Shown piece by piece: positions 1-8,027 of a stretch of DNA of 64,000 nt; the first letter of the stretch is position 1, and each line of letters opens with the position of its first letter. The notes beneath the pieces are model-generated. The model did no database searches, had not been told where the DNA came from, and saw only the letters and a program-made list of their open reading frames with translations. A program made the translations under genes and the position numbers. Source of the stretch: Thermoleophilia bacterium (GTDB taxonomy: Bacteria; Actinomycetota; Thermoleophilia; Miltoncostaeales; Miltoncostaeaceae); NCBI GenBank assembly GCA_028285405.1, contig JANQPH010000004.1, forward strand, positions 23,441 through 87,440, given 5' to 3'.

Positions 1-900
1 CTCGGCTCGCTGATCGGGGGCGCCATCTGTCTCGCCCTCTTCGCCATCGTGGAGCGGCACGTCGCCAACCCGCTGATGCCCGGCTGGCTCTTTCGGCGAC
101 CGAACTTCACCGCCGCCAACCTGGCCACGATCGGGCTCTACGCCGCGCTGTCGGGAGCGTTCTTCCTGATCCCGATCTTCCTGCAGGGGATCGCCGGCTG
201 GTCGGCCGTGGCGGCGGGCGCGGCCCTACTGCCGGTCACCATCCTGATGCTCACGCTGAGCTCACGGATGGGGGCGCTCGGCGATCGGTTCGGCCCGCGC
301 TGGTTCATGGCCGTCGGGCCGGTGATCGCCGCGCTCGGGTTGCTGCTCCTGGCCGGGATCGACCGCGACACGAGCTACCTGCTCGAGGTCCTCCCCGGCC
401 TCGTGCTGTTCGGGCTCGGGCTGGCGATCACGGTCGCCCCGCTCACGACCGCCGTCATGGACTCGGTGAGCGCCAACCGGTCCGGCCTCGCCTCGGGCGT
501 CAACAACATGCTCTCGCGGGTCGCCGGGCTGCTCGGGATCGCGCTGCTCGGCGCGATCATCGCGTGGCGAGCCGGATCCGAGCTCGGCGATGTCCCGGTC
601 ACGTCCGCAGAGGCGAACGCGGCCCTCGACGACGTCGAGGCATCCCCGCTGGCGCCCGCGCCGACCGAGGGGCTCGACCCAACCGCGGCCGAGGTGGTGA
701 CCGACGCGGCCGCCAGCGCGGCCGAGTCGGCCATGACGTGGGCGATGGTCGTGGCCGCGATCCTGGCCGCGAGCGCCGGGCTGATCTCGGCCGTGTTCAT
801 TCGAAACCGCGCGCCCCGACCCGCGCCCGAGCCGGCCCCGCCCTGCTCGCACATCGCGGCGGCGCCGACGCGGCCGGTTCCTCAGCCGGACTCCCGGTGA
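1..900 (+). CDS. MFS drug/H+ antiporter, DHA2-like (C-terminal part; 5' end outside window)
   Basis: The reading frame is open from the first base, so this is the last 299 residues of a longer protein. It has several long hydrophobic helices, a short basic cytoplasmic loop between helices (GALGDRFGPRW, a motif-A-like loop) and the late-helix stretch SGLASGVNNMLSRVAGLLG typical of the 14-helix DHA2 (EmrB/QacA) exporters. The final predicted helix (about residue 243 on) is followed by a Pro/Ala-rich cytoplasmic tail. A large acidic loop (roughly residues 200-240) separates the last two helices, as is common in actinobacterial members. By family it would be a proton-driven efflux pump of the inner membrane; the substrate cannot be told. 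The stop is TGA at 898-900 and the next gene converges four bases later. Confidence 0.85.
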   Translation, partial: LGSLIGGAICLALFAIVERHVANPLMPGWLFRRPNFTAANLATIGLYAALSGAFFLIPIFLQGIAGWSAVAAGAALLPVTILMLTLSSRMGALGDRFGPRWFMAVGPVIAALGLLLLAGIDRDTSYLLEVLPGLVLFGLGLAITVAPLTTAVMDSVSANRSGLASGVNNMLSRVAGLLGIALLGAIIAWRAGSELGDVPVTSAEANAALDDVEASPLAPAPTEGLDPTAAEVVTDAAASAAESAMTWAMVVAAILAASAGLISAVFIRNRAPRPAPEPAPPCSHIAAAPTRPVPQPDSR

Positions 901-904
901 GCGC

Positions 905-1822
905 TCACCAGAGGTAGCCCGCCACCGGCCGGGGCGGCGGCGGGCGCTCCTTCACCCCCGCCAGCTCGAGGATGTCTCGCTCGAGATCGATGCAGATCGA
1001 GCTCATCGGCACGTCCTGGATCGTCCCGCCGAACGGCCGCTCGACGACCGCGCCGATCTGCTCGGCCATCCGAAAGGCGAACGCCACGATCAGCGTCGCG
1101 GGGATCACGACCCAGGCGCGCTCCGAGACGACGTCCAGCAGCGCGAACGGAAACACCACGACGAAGATGTGGACGAAGTACCGGCTGAAGATGGAGTAGG
1201 TCCGTGGCGTCGGCTGGGTCGCGAGGCGCTCGGCCAGGGCCTGCTGCCGCGCCAGTCCGGCGAGCGCCACCTCCATCTGGAAGTTCTCGAGCCCCGCCAC
1301 CATCCCCTGATCGAAGCCACGGAAGATCCGGCGGCTCTGCAGCTCGAGGATGATCAGCGGCAGGTTGTCGGCCGACCGCGCGTCCGGCCGCTCGTCCTCG
1401 CTCATCCAGCGGAGCGCCTCGGAGCGAGCCTCGCCCCGCAGATCGGCGCGGACGGCATGCGCGAAGGCGATCTGCCGCCGCCCGATGTCGGTCTGGAACT
1501 CCCGCGTCTGCGAGGCGTCGAGGCCCTTGCTCTCCGACACGGCGACGACCACCCGCATCAGGTTCCGCGACAGCCCCGTGATCTCGGCCCAGACGCCGCT
1601 CGCCTCCCACCAGCGCGCGTAGGACGTGTTGGCACGGACGGCGAGCAGGATCCCGAGCGCGGTGCCGAGGACCGTGGCAACGGCGATGGGGAGCACCAGC
1701 TGCTTGAGGCCCGCCACATCGACGAGCCCCCACGCCACCAGCCCGGCGACCGCGCCGAGCGCGAGCTCGCCGCGCACGTAGCGGACCATCGACCAGGGCG
1801 TGAAGTGGGACTTGACGATCAC
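905..1822 (-). CDS. Bestrophin-like (UPF0187/YneE family) membrane channel protein
   Basis: 305 residues, the usual length for bacterial bestrophins. The N-terminal stretch SHFTPWSMVRYVRGELALG, paired early helices, the conserved RANTSYARWWEA segment (about residues 63-74), a Gln/Arg-rich cytoplasmic helical region and a C-terminal segment with PFGGTIQDVPM match the family. Bacterial homologues are pentameric ion channels of the inner membrane, some cation- and some anion-selective, and the selectivity here is unknown. The GTG start is preferred because a TACGTT box lies seven bases upstream, the same layout as many genes in this window. It is followed downstream by the convergent MFS gene and preceded by the CDP-alcohol transferase on the same strand with a 66-base gap containing its own promoter-like box. 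Confidence 0.85.
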   Translation of the reverse strand: MIVKSHFTPWSMVRYVRGELALGAVAGLVAWGLVDVAGLKQLVLPIAVATVLGTALGILLAVRANTSYARWWEASGVWAEITGLSRNLMRVVVAVSESKGLDASQTREFQTDIGRRQIAFAHAVRADLRGEARSEALRWMSEDERPDARSADNLPLIILELQSRRIFRGFDQGMVAGLENFQMEVALAGLARQQALAERLATQPTPRTYSIFSRYFVHIFVVVFPFALLDVVSERAWVVIPATLIVAFAFRMAEQIGAVVERPFGGTIQDVPMSSICIDLERDILELAGVKERPPPPRPVAGYLW

Positions 1823-1829
1823 CCCAAGG

Positions 1830-1835
1830 AACGTA
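1830..1835 (-). promoter_or_regulatory. TACGTT -10-like box, leaderless layout, for the bestrophin-like gene
   Basis: On the minus strand TACGTT is followed by seven bases and then the GTG start at 1822. No Shine-Dalgarno sequence fits in that space, so transcription probably begins at or next to the start codon. Confidence 0.5.
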
Positions 1836-1888
1836 GTCGAATATCTCTTGAGTTCAAGAGACTTGTTGTCGAGCGACCTTGGGGTGGG

Positions 1889-2716
1889 TCACGCCTCTCG
1901 AAGCGATCGGACCGTGGACGCCACCGCCAGCAGCGACCCCCACCCGACCCCCGCGACGACGAGCCCCTCGCAGACGCGGCGACGGCCGAACGCGGACCCG
2001 ACGAGACCGGTCGCCACCAGGACGCCGGCCCCGCGGGCCGGAAGGAAGCGGCCGCGGGGCGGCGCCTCGGCCCTCGCGAAGTAGTGGACCGTGACGGCCA
2101 CCACCGGGACCGCATATCGGGCGGCCACCGCGGCGGCAGCCCATGTCGGGATCCACCCGCGCCGGCGGGCGGTGTCGGCCACGACCATCGTCAGCGCCAC
2201 GTCGACGGCATGGTCCATCTGCGCGCCGAGCCGTGTCTCCTCGCCCCGCGCTCGTGCGAGCGGACCGTCGAGCGCGTCGCTCGCGAATGCCACGGCGGCC
2301 AGGCTGGCGACGACCCTCCGGTCGCGGGCTCCGGCGATCGCGGGAACCAGCCACGCTCGGGCCAGGCTGACCGCGTTGGCCGCCCCGATGCCGGATCTGC
2401 GCTCTCCGGCTGGCCCCTCCACCATCCCGACGTGGGTGAGGAGCATGGCTCCGACGGCGCTCCACCAGCCGAGCGCACCCCAGCGCCGACCGGCGAGCCA
2501 GGGCACCCCGCCGCCGATCACCGCGGCGGCCCCCTGCCGGGCGAGGTCGGGCCGCCGCCGCAGGTCCTCGAGCGAGCGAGCGGCGGACGCTCCGATGAAG
2601 CGCACCCACGCGGCGGGAGTGAACCTGCGGGCGCGCAGCTCCTCCAGCGCCGACCGGGTCCATCGCTCGCCCGCGGTCAGCGGCGGGCGCGCGGTAGCGT
2701 CGTGGTGGATGGCCAC
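1889..2716 (-). CDS. CDP-alcohol phosphatidyltransferase family protein
   Basis: An integral membrane enzyme of the CDP-alcohol phosphotransferase family. The signature D-x2-DG-x2-AR-x8-G-x3-D-x3-D is present exactly (SDALDGPLARARGEETRLG, then AQMDHAVD), so all catalytic and metal-binding acidic residues are in place. Several hydrophobic helices follow. Such enzymes move a phospho-alcohol head group from or to a CDP-linked lipid; the acceptor (glycerol phosphate, inositol phosphate, cardiolipin or other) cannot be decided from sequence. I chose the GTG at 2716. A longer frame from 2773 would run 65 bases into the divergent oxidoreductase and cover its promoter box. Even so, the two divergent genes overlap by eight bases at their starts. 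With the chosen start the protein has 275 residues. Confidence 0.8.
   Translation of the reverse strand: MAIHHDATARPPLTAGERWTRSALEELRARRFTPAAWVRFIGASAARSLEDLRRRPDLARQGAAAVIGGGVPWLAGRRWGALGWWSAVGAMLLTHVGMVEGPAGERRSGIGAANAVSLARAWLVPAIAGARDRRVVASLAAVAFASDALDGPLARARGEETRLGAQMDHAVDVALTMVVADTARRRGWIPTWAAAAVAARYAVPVVAVTVHYFARAEAPPRGRFLPARGAGVLVATGLVGSAFGRRRVCEGLVVAGVGWGSLLAVASTVRSLREA
2695..2700 (+). promoter_or_regulatory. TAGCGT -10-like box, leaderless layout, for the FAD oxidoreductase
   Basis: TAGCGT is followed by eight bases and then ATG at 2709. The box lies inside the first codons of the divergent CDP-alcohol transferase gene. Confidence 0.5.
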
Positions 2717-3830
2717 GCCATCACGGATATCAGGCACAGCGCCCGACGTCGCCGTCGTCGGCGGGGGCATCATCGGCCTGTGCTGCGCCTGGTGGCTTCG
2801 CGCCGCCGGCGCGAGCGTCGCCCTGTTCGACCCGAGCCCGGGAACGGGCTACTCGCTGGGAGCGGGTCGCATGCTCCGCCACGCGCACTGCTCGGTCGAG
2901 CACGCGCAGCTCGCGGCGCGGGCGAGCGTCCTGTGGGACGAGCTGGCGCGTCAGCTCCCCCACCTCGAGCACCCGCTCGTGGCGCGGATCGGGGCGCTCC
3001 ACACGATGCCGAGCGCCGACGCCCTGGCCCCGCTCGAGCGGTCGCTGGCGGCGATCGAGCACGACTGCAGCGTGCTGGACGCGAGCGAGATCTCGCGCCG
3101 CTGGCCGGGGCTCGCGATCACGCCTCCGGCCGCGCTGCTCGACCCCCGCGGTGGGCGCATCGAGGCCGCCGCGGCGATCCGGGCGCTCGTCACCGACCTC
3201 GACGACGCGCTGATCCTCGGACGGGTCGACGAGCTGGCCGTCGACGGGCCGCGCGTGCGCCTGCGTGCCGGCGCGACGAGCGTCACTGCGGGAGCGGTCG
3301 TCGTCTGCGCGGGCCTCGAGACCCCCCGCCTGGTGGAGCCGGCAGGCATCCGGATCGCGATGGATCGGCCCCTCGCCGCGACACGGCTGACCTTCGCCCC
3401 GGCCGGCGGACGGCCCACGCCCGAGCTGCCCTGCATCCACGAGCGCGGCGGCAGCCTCCCCGAGCGGATCTCGTACCTGTTCCCGGGTGAGTGGGGCGGC
3501 GTCAGCCTCGGGCTGCCCAGCCTGCCCGAGATGCTCACGCCGGATCTCTCACGGCGAATCCAGACCCTGCTCGAGCGGGCGATGCCGGGCGTCACGTGGG
3601 TCCGCGAGGCCGAGGTGGCCGTCCGCCTCGAGGTGCTCGACGACACCGACCACGACCGGATCGAGGTCCATCGGGCCGGGCCGGTCTGGGTGCTCGCCGG
3701 CTGGAACCTCTTCAAGCACGCGCCGGCGATCGGGGAGGGCATGGCCGCGCTGCTCGCCGGGCAGCGCGCGCCGCTGCTCGAGCGGCTGCCGGGCGAGCGA
3801 TCGGGGGGTCCCGGGGCGGGCGGCGCGTAG
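2709..3830 (+). CDS. FAD-dependent oxidoreductase of the DAO (D-amino-acid/amine oxidase) family
   Basis: 373 residues. An N-terminal dinucleotide-binding fold is shown by DVAVVGGGIIGL (GxGxxG at about residues 18-23) followed by an acidic residue at the end of the second strand (ALFD). The remainder has the DAO layout: a second substrate domain with AGLETPRLVEPAGI and the C-terminal WVLAGWNLFKHAPAIGEGMA, where the family carries its last FAD-binding strand. It is probably soluble and oxidises a C-N bond of an amine or amino acid, by analogy with glycine or sarcosine oxidases and DadA; the substrate is unknown. It is divergent from the CDP-alcohol transferase, and the neighbouring monooxygenase gene converges on it. 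ATG 2709 is preferred because of the TAGCGT box upstream. Confidence 0.8.
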   Translation: MATPSRISGTAPDVAVVGGGIIGLCCAWWLRAAGASVALFDPSPGTGYSLGAGRMLRHAHCSVEHAQLAARASVLWDELARQLPHLEHPLVARIGALHTMPSADALAPLERSLAAIEHDCSVLDASEISRRWPGLAITPPAALLDPRGGRIEAAAAIRALVTDLDDALILGRVDELAVDGPRVRLRAGATSVTAGAVVVCAGLETPRLVEPAGIRIAMDRPLAATRLTFAPAGGRPTPELPCIHERGGSLPERISYLFPGEWGGVSLGLPSLPEMLTPDLSRRIQTLLERAMPGVTWVREAEVAVRLEVLDDTDHDRIEVHRAGPVWVLAGWNLFKHAPAIGEGMAALLAGQRAPLLERLPGERSGGPGAGGA

Positions 3831-3890
3831 CGGACGACCGGCGAGACGGGACAGGGTCGCGACGGCGCGCGGCCAGCTCAGACGAGAAGG

Positions 3891-5060
3891 TCAGCCAGAC
3901 GACTTGTCGGCGTGCGCCCGCCGTGCCCGCTCGACGGCGTCGGTGCGACGCTCGTGGGCTTCCTGGCTTCGGGCCTGGGCGATCGCCTGGGACGCCATGA
4001 TCCCGTCGAGCGATCCCTGGAATCGCGGCGCGACGTCCCTGATGAAGAGCTCGTGGCCGCGGAGGATCTGCTCGCGCTCGGCCCACTCGTGCCCCCACAC
4101 CGCGAGCCCGCCGAAGCCACCGGTCTCCTCGATCAGCCGCTCGATCCCGGCGATGGCGTCGTCGGGCGTGCCGACGATCCAGCTGCCGCGCTCGGCCATC
4201 TGCTCGATGACCTTCTCGCGCGGACCCGGTACCGGAGAGGGTCGGCCGGTGACGCCCTGGGTGTAGTCGAGCAGGAACGCGGCGGCCCCCTCGCGCGCTT
4301 GCGCGAACGCCTCCGCGCGCGTCTGCGCGATGTACATCGGGACGGTGATCCGCCAGTTGGCGCGATCGAGGGTCGCCCCGGACTCGGCGGCGACCTCCTC
4401 GGCGATCCGCCACTGGCCGGAGAGGTCGACCGGGCTCCCGCTGGCCTTGGAGACCGCCAGCGACAGCACCCCCGTGCCGTGGGTCCCGGCCTGCACCATC
4501 CCGGCGGGCGACTCCATGCTGGTGACGAACACCGGCGGATGCGGCCGTTGGTAGGGCCGCAGCTGCAGCACGGCCTCCCGAAGCGTGAACCAGTCGCTCT
4601 CGACCGTGATCGGCTCGGTGCTCGTCATCAGCCGCAGCACGACCTCGAGCGACTCGGCCATCCGCGGCCGCAGGTCCGGCGGCTCGATCCCGAGCATGAG
4701 GGCATCGGTGATGTGGCCGCCCGGCCCGACGCCGAGGCTGACCCGGCCCCTGGTGAGATGGTCGAGCAGGACGATCCGGTCCGCGACCATCAGCGGGTGG
4801 TGGTAGGGCAGGCTGACCACCCCGGTGCCGAGGCGAATGTGGCGCGTGCGCTCGGCGGCCACGGCGAGGAACAGCTCCGGCGAGGTGATGGTCTCCCAGC
4901 CGGTGGAGTGGTGCTCGCCGACCCAGACCTCGTCGTAGCCGAGCTCGTCGAGACGCACGATCAGCTCGAGGTCGCGCTCCAGCGAGAGCGTCGGGTTCTG
5001 CCCGGGCTCGTGGAAGGGGGCCAGGAAGACCCCGAACCGCATCGGCGTAGGAGCCGCCAT
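3891..5060 (-). CDS. LLM-class flavin-dependent oxidoreductase (luciferase-like monooxygenase)
   Basis: 389 residues forming the luciferase-like TIM barrel. Visible family features are MRFGVFLAPFH at the N-terminus, DELGYDEVWVGEHH, RHIRLGTGVVSLPYHHPL and LDHLTRGRVSLGVGPGG, the classic strands that bind reduced FMN. The C-terminal part has IVGTPDDAIAGIERLIEETGGFGGLAVWG, also typical. Such enzymes use FMNH2 or F420H2; actinobacterial members include both types and the cofactor cannot be assigned here. The substrate is unknown. The ATG start at 5060 sits seven bases after a TAGACT box, supporting a leaderless transcript. It is divergent from the kinase gene and converges with the FAD oxidoreductase across a 60-base gap. 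Confidence 0.85.
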   Translation of the reverse strand: MAAPTPMRFGVFLAPFHEPGQNPTLSLERDLELIVRLDELGYDEVWVGEHHSTGWETITSPELFLAVAAERTRHIRLGTGVVSLPYHHPLMVADRIVLLDHLTRGRVSLGVGPGGHITDALMLGIEPPDLRPRMAESLEVVLRLMTSTEPITVESDWFTLREAVLQLRPYQRPHPPVFVTSMESPAGMVQAGTHGTGVLSLAVSKASGSPVDLSGQWRIAEEVAAESGATLDRANWRITVPMYIAQTRAEAFAQAREGAAAFLLDYTQGVTGRPSPVPGPREKVIEQMAERGSWIVGTPDDAIAGIERLIEETGGFGGLAVWGHEWAEREQILRGHELFIRDVAPRFQGSLDGIMASQAIAQARSQEAHERRTDAVERARRAHADKSSG

Positions 5061-5067
5061 CGCGGGC

Positions 5068-5073
5068 AGTCTA
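5068..5073 (-). promoter_or_regulatory. TAGACT -10-like box, leaderless layout, for the LLM monooxygenase
   Basis: Read on the minus strand, TAGACT lies seven bases before the ATG at 5060, leaving no room for a ribosome binding site. Confidence 0.55.
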
Positions 5074-5172
5074 GGGATGGGCGCTCGGGCCGAGCTCCTG
5101 GACGTCCGGAGGGGGCGTCGCCATGTCCGCTCTGATTGGGTTCGCTGTTGTCACGGGTCCGGGGGCCGGCGG

Positions 5173-7047
5173 GTGAGCGACACGAACGAGCAGCTGACGG
5201 TCATCGCCGACCGATACGAGCTCCAGGGCGAGATCGGCCGGGGCGGCATGGGCGCCGTCTACCGGGCCAAGGACCGCCAGCTCGAGCGCCTCGTCGCGCT
5301 GAAGCTCGTCGCGCCGGCCCTCGCCGGGGACCAGGACTTCGAGCAGCGGCTGCTCCGCGAGGCCCACGCGCTCGCGCGCATCAAGGACCCACGGGTCGTG
5401 TCGGTGTACGACGCGGGAGTGCACGAGGGCCGCCCGTGGTTCGTGATGGAGCTCTGCACGGACGGGTCGCTCGCGGAGCGGATGCCGCGCGGGCAACGAC
5501 TCGAGGCGGGCGAGGTCCGCGGAATCCTGGAGGAGGTCGCCGGAGCGCTGACGGCGATCCACGGGGCCGGCATCGTCCACCGCGACCTGAAGCCCGCCAA
5601 CATCTTCCGTGACGGACGGCACTGGAAGGTCGGCGACTTCGGGATCGCGGCAGCATCCGGCGCCGCGACCATCACGCGGACCGGCATGGTGATGGGCACG
5701 CCCGAGTACTGGGCACCCGAGCTCGCCATGGCCGACGCCGACACCGGGCCCGAGGCCGACGTCTACTCGCTCGGATGCGTGCTCTACCAGGCCCTCGTCG
5801 GCGAGCCGCCGTTCTCCGGCCCCAACCCGCTTCGCCTGGGCGTCCAGCACGCGCAGGACCCGGTCCCTCCGCTTCCCGACGACGTCGTCGCGTCGGACCC
5901 GGAGCTGGCCGTGCTCGTCATGCGAATGCTGGCCAAGGATCCGTCCACACGGCCGACGGTGCCCGAGCTGATAGGCGAGGAGGTAGAGCCTGCAGCCGGA
6001 GGCGCCCCCGCCACAGTGGTCGCCGGAGCCGCCGCGGCCACGGGCGCGACGCAGGCGGCAGCCGCGAGCCCGCCGCCCGAGCCACCCGAGTCGGCGACCC
6101 CACCCCCGGGCGCACCACCACCGGCCGCCAAGTCCGACCGGAAGAAGCTCTGGCTCGGTCTCGTCGGCGCGGCCGTGGCGGTCGCCGTCATCGTGGGCGT
6201 CGTGCTGGCGTTCACGCTGGGCGGAGGGGACGACGGCGGGGACGACCCTCCCGAGGGGCCGATGACCAGCGGGTTCGTCGCGGGCGCGACACCCCAGCTC
6301 GACACGCTGAGCGACTCGGCCGGCGAGATGGCCTCGCTGCTCGCGCGGGTCGAGGACCCGTCCCAGCTCGACGACATCGAGCGCGCGGCCAGCTTCGAGC
6401 TGACCCAGGTCGAGCGGGCACAAGGGGAGATCGGCGCGATCGAGGTGACCGAGGACGAGGCCGCCCAGAAGGCTGCGCTCGAGGACGCGGTCGAGGCCCA
6501 GCGCAACTACACCGCGGCGGTGACCGAGGCGGTCACGATCCCGCCCGAGGACGGCATCCAGCGCATCCCCGACATCCGGGACGCCGCCAGCCAGACCGTC
6601 CAGCAGTACTCGGAGTTCTTCGCGCTCGCGCCCGAGGTTGCCGATCGGATCACGGGCCTCGACCTCGGGTTCACCGCCGCGCTCGAGCGCACGCTCCAAG
6701 CCGAGATCGACAACCAGCAGCCCGACCTCCCGCCGGGCGATCCGAACGTGATCGTCGGGCCGGCGTTCTCGTCGCCGACCGGCAACCTCAACTGCACGCT
6801 GCAGACCGAGACCTTCCTGATCTGCGCCCGCAACAACGACGGGCTGAACGTGTTCTTCGACGCCGAGAACGACTCGATCACCGAGTCGATCGCCGGCCCG
6901 GAGCCGGGTGGGGTGACGGTCCCCTACGGCTCGGCCTGGGAGGGTGGGCGCTTTCGGTGCGAGTCGGAGGAGGCCGGGATCACCTGCACGAGCTTCCTCT
7001 CGGGGAGCGGCTTCTTCTTCAACCGCGACGAGCTCACCATCCTGTAG
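5173..7047 (+). CDS. PknB-like membrane Ser/Thr protein kinase with extracellular sensor region
   Basis: 624 residues. The cytoplasmic kinase domain spans about residues 12-270: glycine loop GEIGRGGMGAVY (about 20-31), ATP-binding Lys44, HRDLKPANI with catalytic Asp138, DFG at 155-157 and a GTPEYWAPE activation-segment end. An Ala/Pro-rich juxtamembrane linker leads to one transmembrane helix (about 325-349). The roughly 270-residue outside part begins Gly/Asp-rich, has a helical stretch, and ends in a small domain with three or four Cys around SSPTGNLNC and TCTSFL, like a domain found on other actinobacterial surface proteins. No PASTA repeats are visible. The GTG at 5173 is chosen because the kinase fold begins right after it. 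The stop overlaps the next gene's start by one base, so kinase and amidase are probably translated together. Confidence 0.9.
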   Translation: MSDTNEQLTVIADRYELQGEIGRGGMGAVYRAKDRQLERLVALKLVAPALAGDQDFEQRLLREAHALARIKDPRVVSVYDAGVHEGRPWFVMELCTDGSLAERMPRGQRLEAGEVRGILEEVAGALTAIHGAGIVHRDLKPANIFRDGRHWKVGDFGIAAASGAATITRTGMVMGTPEYWAPELAMADADTGPEADVYSLGCVLYQALVGEPPFSGPNPLRLGVQHAQDPVPPLPDDVVASDPELAVLVMRMLAKDPSTRPTVPELIGEEVEPAAGGAPATVVAGAAAATGATQAAAASPPPEPPESATPPPGAPPPAAKSDRKKLWLGLVGAAVAVAVIVGVVLAFTLGGGDDGGDDPPEGPMTSGFVAGATPQLDTLSDSAGEMASLLARVEDPSQLDDIERAASFELTQVERAQGEIGAIEVTEDEAAQKAALEDAVEAQRNYTAAVTEAVTIPPEDGIQRIPDIRDAASQTVQQYSEFFALAPEVADRITGLDLGFTAALERTLQAEIDNQQPDLPPGDPNVIVGPAFSSPTGNLNCTLQTETFLICARNNDGLNVFFDAENDSITESIAGPEPGGVTVPYGSAWEGGRFRCESEEAGITCTSFLSGSGFFFNRDELTIL

Positions 7048-7865
7048 TGCGACACCGGCTCGCGGCCGCGGTCGTCGCCGTCCTCGTGGTGACCGGGCTC
7101 GTCGCCTGCGGCACCCAGGACGACCCCGGCCCGCCGGCCACGACCGCTGGCTCGACCCGGACGGCGGTCCCCCGCGAGCCCCCTCCGCCACCGCCCCCCG
7201 TCGTGTGGGTCCAGGCGGGCCACGCCGAGCCGCGCGAGCCCGGCTACCGCGCGCAGACCGGGGCCGGCTCGGGCCCGTTCGGGGACGAGGTCGGCTTCAC
7301 CACCAGACTCTCGGCAGCCGTCGTGCGAGAGCTCCGGTCCCGAGGCGTGGACGCGCGGACGACGCCCGGCCAGGTCACCCCGCTCGGGGCCGACGGGGCG
7401 GCATTCGTCAGCCTGCACCACGACGCACCGGGGGGCACCGCGGTCATCGGCGCGGCCCGCGCCGGAACGAGCGAGAACTACTACCGAGGCGAGGGCTTCG
7501 GCGACCCCTCCCCCACCCCGTACCCGGACAGCGCGCCCCACCGGCCGGCGTCCGAGGTCACGCCCGAGGTCGCGCGCAGGTCGCTCGAGCTGGCCGAGTC
7601 GATCGCGCTCGAGTACGCGCTGATCGCCACGCCGGCGAACGGGAGCGGCAGCGGATTTGCGGGCGTGGCGGACGCCTCGAACCCGCGCCTGGCCAACTAC
7701 TACGGCTTCTTCCGCACCAACGCCGACGCGCGCGTGATCGTCGAGGCGGGCGCCGCGGGCGCAGACGACGCGTTCCTGGCGCAGATCGACCTGATCGCGG
7801 ACGCGATCACCGCCGGCACGGTCGACTACCTCGAGGCCAGCGGCCTGCTCGACGCGCCGGGTTAG
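7047..7865 (+). CDS. N-acetylmuramoyl-L-alanine amidase-like lipoprotein (Amidase_3 fold)
   Basis: 272 residues. A lipoprotein signal with lipobox-like LVAC (Cys about residue 21) is followed by a Pro-rich spacer. The catalytic domain has the expected Amidase_3 landmarks in order: VWVQAGH (first zinc His), GDEVGF (zinc Glu), VSLHHDA (second zinc His) and VIVEAGAAG (catalytic Glu near the C-terminus). The enzyme would cut the amide bond between N-acetylmuramic acid and the peptide stem, acting on the outer face of the membrane. The GTG start shares one base with the TAG stop of the kinase. Tight coupling suggests that kinase signalling and wall hydrolysis are linked. The overall sequence is divergent, so a regulator-type amidase homologue with altered substrate is possible. 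Confidence 0.75.
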   Translation: MRHRLAAAVVAVLVVTGLVACGTQDDPGPPATTAGSTRTAVPREPPPPPPPVVWVQAGHAEPREPGYRAQTGAGSGPFGDEVGFTTRLSAAVVRELRSRGVDARTTPGQVTPLGADGAAFVSLHHDAPGGTAVIGAARAGTSENYYRGEGFGDPSPTPYPDSAPHRPASEVTPEVARRSLELAESIALEYALIATPANGSGSGFAGVADASNPRLANYYGFFRTNADARVIVEAGAAGADDAFLAQIDLIADAITAGTVDYLEASGLLDAPG

Positions 7866-7869
7866 CGGT

Positions 7870-7941
7870 CCAGAACCGGACGGTCGGGGGGCGTCCATCC
7901 TTCTCGATGGGCGCTCACCGCCCAGAACCGGACGGTCGGGG
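7870..7941 (+). repeat. 20-bp direct repeat pair, copies at 7870-7889 and 7922-7941
   Basis: The 20-bp sequence CCAGAACCGGACGGTCGGGG occurs twice, 52 bases apart, in the gap between the amidase and the convergent hypothetical gene. The first copy overlaps the start of the larger 33-bp repeat by two bases. Confidence 0.8.
7888..7920 (+). repeat. 33-bp direct repeat containing a hairpin, copy 1
   Basis: A perfect 33-bp repeat whose second copy is at 7995-8027. Inside it, 7891-7914 folds into a 9-bp stem (GCGTCCATC with GATGGGCGC, one G-U pair) closed by loop CTTCTC. It lies just after the amidase stop and could end transcription from either side. Confidence 0.8.
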
Positions 7942-7994
7942 TCGTCCGGACCCCGCTGCGTCCTCTCGCGCCAACATCTGCGAAGGACGGACGC

Positions 7995-8027
7995 GGGGCG
8001 TCCATCCTTCTCGATGGGCGCTCACCG
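7995..8027 (+). repeat. 33-bp direct repeat containing a hairpin, copy 2
   Basis: Identical to 7888-7920. The hairpin is at 7998-8021, and the repeat runs over the stop codon (8022-8024) of the minus-strand gene that ends here. The 74 bases between the two copies hold the second 20-bp repeat and otherwise nothing recognisable. Confidence 0.8.

Noticed and set aside
1889..2773. Longer start of the CDP-alcohol transferase at 2773
   Set aside because: It would run 65 bases into the divergent oxidoreductase, cover its promoter, and add residues without family similarity.
1169..3490. A 773-residue open frame on the plus strand opposite the bestrophin and CDP-alcohol transferase genes
   Set aside because: Its translation is low-complexity Arg/Gly/Pro/His-rich sequence without family motifs, as expected for the reverse frame of GC-rich codons; the minus-strand genes have clear family signatures.
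7888..8027. Direct repeats considered as a short CRISPR array
   Set aside because: Only two copies, spacer of 74 bases containing another repeat, and no cas genes in the window.
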